A stretch of 8,193 nucleotides of DNA from CAYXXN01 sp964469055 (GTDB taxonomy: Bacteria; Acidobacteriota; Thermoanaerobaculia; Multivoradales; JAHEKO01). The notes under the pieces are model-generated. The model did no database searches. It had not been told where the DNA came from and saw only the letters and a program-made list of their open reading frames with translations. Made by a program: the position numbers and the translations under genes. Positions 1 to 4,964 of this stretch are shown here, piece by piece. The stretch spans positions 1 to 8,193 of the forward strand of contig CAYXXN010000124.1 in NCBI GenBank assembly GCA_964469055.1, read 5' to 3'. The first letter of the stretch is position 1. Each line of letters starts with the position of its first letter.

Positions 1-137
1 TCGCCAGCTAGCAGGCGCTCGGCGACGGCGATCGGATCGAGAGGCTCGCCGAAGGCTCGCCACGGCGCGCCGACGGCGAGCAGCGCGATCAGGAGAACCG
101 CGGGCCGACGCCCCTCGTGAACGCGTTGCCTCGACAC
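1..137 (-). CDS. Exported protein of unknown function, N-terminal fragment
   Basis: This reading frame starts at a GTG (complement of 135-137) and runs off the left edge after 45 codons, so only the N-terminus is visible. The translation begins MSRQRVHEGRRPAVLLIALL and has the layout of a Sec signal peptide: a positively charged n-region (several Arg), a hydrophobic core of about 12 residues (AVLLIALLAVGAP), then a polar turn (WRAFG/EPLDP) where signal peptidase I could cut. The product is therefore probably periplasmic or secreted. No family can be named from the few residues of mature protein. No Shine-Dalgarno sequence precedes the GTG, but a TAGACC box lies 8 nt upstream, which fits a leaderless transcript. 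It lies 59 bp downstream of the 197-508 gene on the same strand and may be transcribed with it or separately. Confidence 0.6.
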   Translation of the reverse strand, partial: MSRQRVHEGRRPAVLLIALLAVGAPWRAFGEPLDPIAVAERLLAG

Positions 138-145
138 GGGCCCAA

Positions 146-151
146 GGTCTA
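146..151 (-). promoter_or_regulatory. Possible -10 box for a leaderless transcript of the 1-137 gene
   Basis: On the minus strand TAGACC lies 8 nt before the GTG at 137. It resembles the TAnnnT type of -10 element and is nearly identical to the TAGACT before the kinase gene. At that distance transcription would begin at or next to the start codon. No convincing -35 hexamer is seen 16-18 nt further upstream. Confidence 0.3.
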
Positions 152-196
152 CCACAGAGGACGGCTCGGTGGGCGCTCGTACCTCACCAAAGCGGA

Positions 197-508
197 TCAG
201 CCCGTGGCGTCCTCGAAGTCGCCCAGGTGGGCCTCCACCTCGGTGAGCGCCGCGCAGCGGGCATCGAGCGCCTCGAACTCGGCCGCGAACGTGGAACGGA
301 ACTCGTCGCGATCCGCTCGCGAGCGCCAGGAGTCGATCGTCCAGAAGCGCCGCGGATCCTCGCGATCGCGCAGCAGCTCCGTGCCCAGGTAGCCGGGGTG
401 GCGGCGGAAGAGGACCGCCCAGTCGCCCTCGGGGCCATAGGCGGCGGCAAAACCGTCGAGGGCCGCGGGCCGCACCCGATACTCCCAGACGTAGACGAAG
501 CGACTCAA
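197..508 (-). CDS. ABM-like (dimeric alpha/beta barrel) small protein
   Basis: This 103-residue protein matches the size and pattern of the antibiotic biosynthesis monooxygenase (ABM)/NIPSNAP-like dimeric alpha/beta-barrel superfamily. A first strand FVYVWEYRV (residues 4-12) is followed by a helix (about 15-25), a GDWAVLFRRHPGYLGTELLRD segment (28-48) typical of the family, and RFWTIDSWRS (54-63), the usual strand before the last helix. The C-terminus is acidic. Some family members are cofactor-less monooxygenases, others bind heme or only form dimers; no catalytic residue can be assigned. It has no signal peptide, so it should be cytosolic. The start is a TTG whose last two bases form the TGA stop of the upstream gene (TTGA overlap). 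There is no Shine-Dalgarno sequence, so translation probably depends on coupling. The next in-frame GTG would cut off most of the first strand, which supports the TTG. Confident of the fold, not of the function. Confidence 0.75.
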   Translation of the reverse strand: MSRFVYVWEYRVRPAALDGFAAAYGPEGDWAVLFRRHPGYLGTELLRDREDPRRFWTIDSWRSRADRDEFRSTFAAEFEALDARCAALTEVEAHLGDFEDATG

Positions 509-1404
509 CGGGCGATCGGCAGGCCCGGGCCGTCGATGCGGGCCACCAGCTTGGCGGTCAAACGGTCCATCAGATTGCGGTTCATGACGATCGGTCTCAC
601 CAGCCCGGTGCCGCCGGTGACGCTCTCCGACCAGAGCACCGCTCCGTCGGCGTTCCAGCAGGTCACCTGCACCCGCTCGCGGTGGCCGAACTGCGCGTCG
701 ATCACCACGACGGCGGCGGCGCCGCGGTCGCGCGCCGCGTCGAGGAGCTGGCCGACGACCACCTCGGCGCGGTGAACGACAGCGATCTCGTCCGTCGGGC
801 TCCGCGCGTCCACGCCGTGCTGTCGCAGGAACTCGGTCAGCAGGTCCGTCGCCTGAAGCACGGCCTCGAAGGGTGTGCCTTGCCCGGCGACCAGCACGAT
901 CGTGCCCTGGGCGGCGGGAGCCGGCGCCACCCCAGGCGCTCGAGCGGCGGGCGCCGCCGGAGCCGGTGGCGGGGCCGGAGCAGGAGGGGCAGGCGCAGCC
1001 GGAGTGGGAGCGGCGCGAGCCGTCGCAGGTGGGCCCGCGTGCGCCGGCACTGCCGCGGTCGTCCCGCCTGCCGGCGGGCACTCGGTCACGGCGCAGAGCA
1101 GGTCCAGCTTGGCCGCCGCCTCGCGGCCGGCCGGGCGCTCGAGGTGGCGCTCGGCCGCCTCGCTCCATAGGCGTCGGGCCCCCGCCAGATCGCCACGCGC
1201 AGCGGCCACCGTGCCCGCGAGACTGAGCGCCTCCGCCCGCTCGGTCGGCTCGCCGGCGGCGAGCACTGCGGAGAGCTCGGCCGCGGCGGCCTCGAGCTCG
1301 CCCCCCAGATAGAGCGTCCAGGCCTCGTCGAGCGAGGCGGCCAGGGCCACCTCGGCGGCCAGGCCGAGCAACAAAACGAACGAGAGCGGACGAGTTCGGC
1401 GCAT
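505..1404 (-). CDS. Exported hypothetical protein with helical N-terminus, Ala/Pro linker and alpha/beta C-terminal domain
   Basis: The 299-residue product has a clear signal peptide (MRRTRPLSFVLLLGLAAEVA, probable cut after the ALA near residue 22). Residues 24-105 form a helical region with TPR-like hairpins, such as YLGGELEAAAAELSAVL (32-48) and ARGDLAGARRLWSEA (69-83). A pair of cysteines (104 and 109) follows and could form a disulfide. Residues about 110-166 are almost only Ala, Pro, Gly and Thr, an extended linker that could span periplasm or cell wall. The C-terminal domain (167-299) alternates strands and helices (GTIVLVAGQG, AAAVVVIDAQF, RVQVTCWNADGAVLWSE). That pattern recalls periplasmic nucleotide-free alpha/beta domains such as those of CsgG/LpoB-type proteins, but this is only a resemblance. 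ATG start with a GAGGG Shine-Dalgarno sequence 7 nt upstream. Its stop overlaps the start of the ABM-like gene. Function not recognised. Confidence 0.75.
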   Translation of the reverse strand: MRRTRPLSFVLLLGLAAEVALAASLDEAWTLYLGGELEAAAAELSAVLAAGEPTERAEALSLAGTVAAARGDLAGARRLWSEAAERHLERPAGREAAAKLDLLCAVTECPPAGGTTAAVPAHAGPPATARAAPTPAAPAPPAPAPPPAPAAPAARAPGVAPAPAAQGTIVLVAGQGTPFEAVLQATDLLTEFLRQHGVDARSPTDEIAVVHRAEVVVGQLLDAARDRGAAAVVVIDAQFGHRERVQVTCWNADGAVLWSESVTGGTGLVRPIVMNRNLMDRLTAKLVARIDGPGLPIAR

Positions 1405-1411
1405 GGAGAGA

Positions 1412-1416
1412 CCCTC
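1412..1416 (-). promoter_or_regulatory. Ribosome binding site of the 505-1404 gene
   Basis: GAGGG on the minus strand ends 7 nt before the ATG at 1404. It supports this start and contrasts with the divergent RtcB gene, which has no such site. Confidence 0.6.
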
Positions 1417-1430
1417 GCGAACGCACGGGG

Positions 1431-1436
1431 ATTCTA
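1431..1436 (-). promoter_or_regulatory. Possible -10 box of the leftward operon
   Basis: TAGAAT on the minus strand matches five of six bases of the TATAAT consensus and lies 26 nt upstream of the ATG at 1404. That leaves a short leader holding the GAGGG ribosome binding site. It is among the few AT-containing stretches in this very GC-rich region. A good -35 hexamer is not visible at the expected distance. Confidence 0.4.
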
Positions 1437-1444
1437 CCTGCCCT

Positions 1445-1450
1445 TATCAT
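1445..1450 (+). promoter_or_regulatory. Possible -10 box of the RtcB gene (leaderless arrangement)
   Basis: TATCAT matches five of six bases of TATAAT and lies only 6 nt before the GTG at 1457. Transcription would then start at, or within a base or two of, the start codon, giving a leaderless mRNA. This also argues for the GTG at 1457 over the longer frame beginning with the ATG at 1403, which overlaps the start codon of the divergent gene. No clear -35 element is seen. Confidence 0.4.
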
Positions 1451-1456
1451 GGGGCC

Positions 1457-2626
1457 GTGACGCGCCAAGCTCCCTATCGCCGCTGGGGCGCCCACCTCGA
1501 CGCCGCCTCCATCGAGCAGATGGAGAACGCCTGCCGCCTGCCGGTGGCGGTGCGGGGAGCGCTCCTGCCGGACGCCCATGTCGGCTACGGGCTACCGATC
1601 GGCGGCGTGCTGGCGACGCGCGAGGCCGTGATCCCGTACGCGGTCGGCGTCGACATCGCCTGCCGGATGAAGCTCACCGTCGTCGACCTGCCGACCACCG
1701 CGCTCGACGACGAGCAGCATCGGCTGAAGGAGGCGTTGCTCCGGGAGACCCGCTTCGGGGTCGGCGTCGAGTTCCACGATCGCCGCCGGCATCCTGTGCT
1801 CGACGAGGACTGGTCGGTGGCCGAGGTCACCCGACGGCTCAAGGACAAAGCCTGGGCCCAGCTCGGCACCAGCGGCAGCGGTAACCACTTCGTCGAGTTC
1901 GGCGAGCTCGAGGTGGCGGACGAGCGGGCCGGCCTGTCGCCCGGACGGTATCTGGCCCTGCTCTCGCACAGCGGCAGCCGCGGCGCCGGCGCCACCGTCG
2001 CCGACCACTACAGCAAGCTGGCGATGCGCCTCCACCCCGAGCTGCCCAAGACCATGCGTCAGCTGGCCTGGCTCGACCTCGACTCCGAGCCGGGCGAAGA
2101 GTACTGGGCCGCGATGCAGCTGATGGGCCAGTACGCCGCCGCCAACCACGCCTGCATCCACCGCGCCGTGGCGGCAGCGCTCGGCGCCGAGGTGCTCCTC
2201 GATCTCGAGAACCACCACAACTTCGCCTGGCGCGAGCGGCACGACGGCGAGGAGTTGATCGTGCACCGCAAGGGGGCCACACCGGCCGGCGAGGGCGTGC
2301 TCGGCATCATTCCCGGCTCGATGGCCTCGCCCGGCTTCATCGTGCGGGGCAAGGGCTCGACGGCCTCCCTCGACTCCGCCGCCCACGGCGCGGGCCGCCG
2401 CATGAGTCGCAAGGAAGCCAAGCGGCGCTTCGGCTGGCCGGAGACCAAGAAGCTGCTCGCCGAGCGCGGCGTGACCCTCCTCTCCGCCGGCCTCGACGAA
2501 GTGCCGATGGCCTATAAGGACATCGAGACCGTGATGGCCGAGCAGGCCGACCTGGTCGAGCCGCTGGCGCGCTTCCACCCCCGCCTCGTGCGCATGGCCC
2601 CCGCCGGCGAGCGGCCGGAGGACTGA
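1457..2626 (+). CDS. rtcB: RtcB-family RNA ligase (3'-phosphate/5'-hydroxyl RNA ligase)
   Basis: RtcB ligates RNA 3'-phosphate or 2',3'-cyclic phosphate ends to 5'-hydroxyl ends, using GTP and Mn2+ through a histidine-GMP intermediate. The 389-residue product carries the family signatures in order: GVDIACRM (64-71, Asp66 and Cys69 metal ligands), GSGNHFVEF (140-148, His144), LSHSGSRG (169-176, His171), ENHHNF (251-256), HRKGATPAGEGVLGIIPGSM (270-289), and AAHGAGRRMSRKEAKRRF (308-325), where His310 is the expected guanylylated residue. It ends with DEVPMAYKDIETVMAEQADL (347-366), also typical. All metal and guanylylation residues appear intact, so it should be active. The first motif reads DIACRM rather than the DIGCGM of E. 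coli RtcB, suggesting a distinct subfamily. Length is slightly below E. coli RtcB (408). No RtcA, archease or RtcR gene is adjacent. Cytosolic; physiological substrate unknown (tRNA repair or stress-cleaved RNA is possible). Confidence 0.93.
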   Translation: MTRQAPYRRWGAHLDAASIEQMENACRLPVAVRGALLPDAHVGYGLPIGGVLATREAVIPYAVGVDIACRMKLTVVDLPTTALDDEQHRLKEALLRETRFGVGVEFHDRRRHPVLDEDWSVAEVTRRLKDKAWAQLGTSGSGNHFVEFGELEVADERAGLSPGRYLALLSHSGSRGAGATVADHYSKLAMRLHPELPKTMRQLAWLDLDSEPGEEYWAAMQLMGQYAAANHACIHRAVAAALGAEVLLDLENHHNFAWRERHDGEELIVHRKGATPAGEGVLGIIPGSMASPGFIVRGKGSTASLDSAAHGAGRRMSRKEAKRRFGWPETKKLLAERGVTLLSAGLDEVPMAYKDIETVMAEQADLVEPLARFHPRLVRMAPAGERPED

Positions 2627-2647
2627 ACCGTCTGGCGACCGCGGGCA

Positions 2648-2681
2648 GACTGAGCCGTCGCCACGCCGCGAAACCTCAGTC
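2648..2681. repeat. Inverted repeat, 7-bp arms with 20-nt loop
   Basis: GACTGAG at 2648-2654 and CTCAGTC at 2675-2681 are perfectly complementary. The first arm overlaps the CAGAC (2646-2650) that can instead pair with GTCTG at 2630-2634, so the two hairpins are mutually exclusive in RNA. It could be an operator half-site pair or a weak transcript-end structure. With 7-bp arms, chance is also realistic. Confidence 0.3.
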
Positions 2682-2708
2682 GCCACAGACCCTTGCGGGC
2701 CGCTGGGT

Positions 2709-2714
2709 TAGACT
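2709..2714 (+). promoter_or_regulatory. Possible -10 box of the kinase gene
   Basis: TAGACT (preceded by T) lies 13 nt upstream of the kinase ATG at 2728, so transcription would start within about 7 nt of the start codon. The interval to the ATG is C-rich and holds no Shine-Dalgarno sequence, which suggests a very short or absent leader. The box is almost identical to TAGACC before the gene at 1-137. Confidence 0.4.
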
Positions 2715-2727
2715 GCCCCCTCGCCCC

Positions 2728-4953
2728 ATGACCGAGCCCGAGCTGCAGCTCATCGAGGGCAAGTACGAGATCCTGCGCAAGCTCCGCGAAGGGGGCATGG
2801 GGGCCGTGTACAAGGTCCGTCACCGCCTGCTCGACGAGATCCGCGTCATCAAGGTCATCCGTCCGCACCTCTCGGGCGACGAGGGGTTGCGGCGCCGCTT
2901 CCTGCGCGAGGCGCGCTCCGCCGTCCGCCTGCGCCATCCCAACATCGCCCAGCTCTACGACTTCACGGTCGATGAGAGCGGCACCGCCTACATGGTGATG
3001 GAGTTCATCGACGGCGAAGACCTCGGTCGGCTGCTGAAGCGGCACCAGCGGCTCGCGCCGCGCACCGCTCTCGAGATCGGAGTGCAGGCGCTGCGGGCGC
3101 TCTACTACCTGCACCGCAGCCAGGTCGTCCACCGCGATATCTCGCCCGACAACCTCATGGTCGGCCACGACCTCGACGGGAAGCTCCTGGTGAAGCTGAT
3201 CGACCTGGGGATCGCCAAGCCTCTCAAGAGCAACCTCGAGCTGACGCAGCAGGACCTCTTCCTGGGCAAGGTGCGCTACACCTCTCCCGAACAGCTCGGC
3301 GGCGCCAAGCGCCGGGCCGAGGTCGGGCCGCGCAGCGACCTCTACGCCCTGGGCGTCGTGCTCTACGAGATCGCCACCGGCATGCACCCGATCGAGGGCG
3401 ACAACCACGAAGCGATCATCGCCGGCCATCTCTTCCATCCGCCGCGCGACTTCGCCGAGAGCGATGCCGAGGGCCGACTGCCACCGTCCGTGCGCGCCGC
3501 CCTGCGGCGCAGCCTCGAGAAGCTCCCTGACGCCCGTTTCGCGGACGCCGTCGAGTTCTCGGCCGCGCTCGAGGCGGCGCTGACCGACTGCGAGGAGCCC
3601 GACGAGGATCTCGCCCTGCTGCTCGACGGCGCCGAAGGAGGTCCCGACGGGCCCGAGGAGCCGACCTCCATCCAGGAGCATCTCGACCGCGAGTTCGCTC
3701 CCGACCCGACCCGCCCGGTCGCCGTGCTCGAGTCGGTGCATCCCGACGACGTCGTGTGCGAGCGCATCGAGAGCCTCTTGGCGGCCGGCCGCCTGGGGCG
3801 CGCCGAGGAGGAGCTGCAGCACGCCCGGGGTGAGACTCCCGCCAGCCCTCGGCTCGCGGCGCTCGCCGAGCGGGTCGCCGCGGCCCACGCGGAAGCCGAC
3901 CGCCAGCTGGCCGCGGCGAGGGCCCAGCGCGACCAAGGAAAGCTCGAGGATGCCCTGCGCGCGCTCGATCGCGCCGCCGAGCGCTTCGCCGACGTGCCCG
4001 GTCTCGTCGAGCTGCGAGCGGCCATCGAGCAAGCCATCGAGCGTCAGCGCCGCATCGAGCTCGCTAGGCTCCGCATCGAAAGCCACCTGACGGCGGGCGA
4101 GAGCACCGAGGCGGCGCGGGTGCTGGCGCGCGCGGTCGAGAAACTGGCGGCCCGCGCCGAGCTCGCCGACCTCGAGGCACGTCTGCCGCGGGCCGCCGAG
4201 GTCCTGGCCGGCGAGGAGGTCGGGCGGATCGCGGCCGGCATCGGCGAGCACCTGGCGCAGGGTCGGCTCGAGGAGGGGGCGGCGGCGATCGCCGCAGCCC
4301 GGCGCGCGCACGGCGCCGCCTTCGGTCGTGAGGGCGACCGCCTGCAAGAGGTTCTGGAGCGCCGGCGCATCGAGCTCGCCACCGAGCGCGCGCGTCGCCT
4401 CGCCGAGCTGCGCAGCGAGAGCCGCGCGCTCGCCGAGCGCAAGGACTTCCAGGGGGCGCTCGCCAAGCTCCAGGAAGCCCTGAAGACGCAGCCCGACAAC
4501 ACGGAGATCCTCGAGCTCGAGCGCACGGTGCGACTGGCCCAGCTCGAGGACGAGCGCCGCCTGAGGGCTCGCGACGCCACCGCCGGGCGCATCGCCGCGC
4601 TGCTCGAGTTCGACGAGCTGGCGGCGGCGGCGGGCGAGCTCGAGGCGGCGGAGAGCACCTACGGCCCGCACCAGGCTTTCGCCGTCCTGCGGGAGCGACT
4701 GCGGGCCCAGGAGCGCCAGAAGGCGGAGGCGGCGCTGTCCCACCAGGAACGCGTCGCCGGCGCGCGCGCCACCAGCGACCTCGACCCCGTCGCGGAGCTG
4801 GTGGCCGCCGCCCGGCGGCAGGCGGCGGCCGGTGACATCGCCGGCGCTGTCGAGCGTCTGCGCGAGGCCCACCGCCTCGCCCCCCAGGACGGCGCGATCG
4901 CGAGCCTCCTGCGGGCCGGCGAGCGCCAGCTCGAGCACGGCGGCAAGGGTTGA
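2728..4953 (+). CDS. Soluble Ser/Thr protein kinase with C-terminal TPR-like helical repeats
   Basis: Residues 13-285 form a complete Hanks-type kinase domain: glycine loop REGGMGAVYK (20-29), Lys42 in VIKVI, helix-C Glu61 in FLREARS, catalytic loop HRDISPDN (135-142), DLG (159-161) in place of DFG, activation segment ending RYTSPEQL (183-190), and SDLYALGVVLYE (203-214). Asp137, Asn142 and Asp159 are all present, so it should be active. The usual catalytic-loop Lys is Ser139, a variant also known in other bacterial kinases. After an acidic linker (about 286-340), residues 345-730 are Ala/Glu/Leu/Arg-rich helices with about seven TPR-like hairpins. Examples are AAGRLGRAEEEL (352-363), DQGKLEDALRAL (402-413), ERKDFQGALAKL (570-581) and AAGDIAGAVERL (700-711). 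No membrane segment or PASTA domain is visible, so it is predicted to be cytosolic with a protein-binding scaffold. Its end abuts or overlaps the DUF885 gene. Substrates unknown. Confidence 0.93.
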   Translation: MTEPELQLIEGKYEILRKLREGGMGAVYKVRHRLLDEIRVIKVIRPHLSGDEGLRRRFLREARSAVRLRHPNIAQLYDFTVDESGTAYMVMEFIDGEDLGRLLKRHQRLAPRTALEIGVQALRALYYLHRSQVVHRDISPDNLMVGHDLDGKLLVKLIDLGIAKPLKSNLELTQQDLFLGKVRYTSPEQLGGAKRRAEVGPRSDLYALGVVLYEIATGMHPIEGDNHEAIIAGHLFHPPRDFAESDAEGRLPPSVRAALRRSLEKLPDARFADAVEFSAALEAALTDCEEPDEDLALLLDGAEGGPDGPEEPTSIQEHLDREFAPDPTRPVAVLESVHPDDVVCERIESLLAAGRLGRAEEELQHARGETPASPRLAALAERVAAAHAEADRQLAAARAQRDQGKLEDALRALDRAAERFADVPGLVELRAAIEQAIERQRRIELARLRIESHLTAGESTEAARVLARAVEKLAARAELADLEARLPRAAEVLAGEEVGRIAAGIGEHLAQGRLEEGAAAIAAARRAHGAAFGREGDRLQEVLERRRIELATERARRLAELRSESRALAERKDFQGALAKLQEALKTQPDNTEILELERTVRLAQLEDERRLRARDATAGRIAALLEFDELAAAAGELEAAESTYGPHQAFAVLRERLRAQERQKAEAALSHQERVAGARATSDLDPVAELVAAARRQAAAGDIAGAVERLREAHRLAPQDGAIASLLRAGERQLEHGGKG

Positions 4954-4957
4954 GGGG
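4953..4957 (+). promoter_or_regulatory. Ribosome binding site deciding the DUF885 start
   Basis: AGGGG begins at the last base of the kinase stop codon and ends 7 nt before the GTG at 4965, good Shine-Dalgarno spacing. It favours that GTG over the in-frame TTG at 4950, which overlaps the kinase stop as TTGA and has only an AGGG directly against it. Confidence 0.5.
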
Positions 4958-4964
4958 CTGGGCG

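Larger units (their letters stand above)
2627..2727. other. Intergenic region between the RtcB and kinase genes
   Basis: This 101-bp gap holds several short symmetric words but no open reading frame or tRNA-like structure. GTCTG (2630-2634) can pair with CAGAC at 2646-2650, and a second CAGAC occurs at 2686-2690. GACTGAG/CTCAGTC arms follow (2648-2654, 2675-2681). GTCGCCAC occurs twice (2657-2664 and 2679-2686). No run of T follows any hairpin, so there is no canonical Rho-independent terminator. The last 20 bp carry the probable kinase promoter. Confidence 0.4.

Noticed and set aside
1403..1456. Upstream extension of rtcB to the ATG at 1403
   Set aside because: It would overlap the start codon of the divergent gene and add 18 residues that do not resemble an RtcB N-terminus. 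The GTG at 1457 matches family length and the promoter position better.
197..1579. The 460-codon minus-strand frame as one long protein
   Set aside because: Only its last 103 codons look like a real protein (ABM fold). The upstream part is Arg/Gly/Pro-rich shadow sequence opposite rtcB and in another frame of the exported-protein gene.
2648..2681. Rho-independent terminator after rtcB
   Set aside because: The stem is only 7 bp with a 20-nt loop and no T run follows.
1592..2686. Minus-strand frame of 364 codons opposite rtcB
   Set aside because: It overlaps a gene with all RtcB motifs and shows only His/Gly/Val-rich antisense composition.
3400..4953. Kinase tail as a transmembrane sensor or PASTA region
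   Set aside because: No hydrophobic segment of about 20 residues occurs after the kinase domain; the region is charged and Ala-rich throughout.
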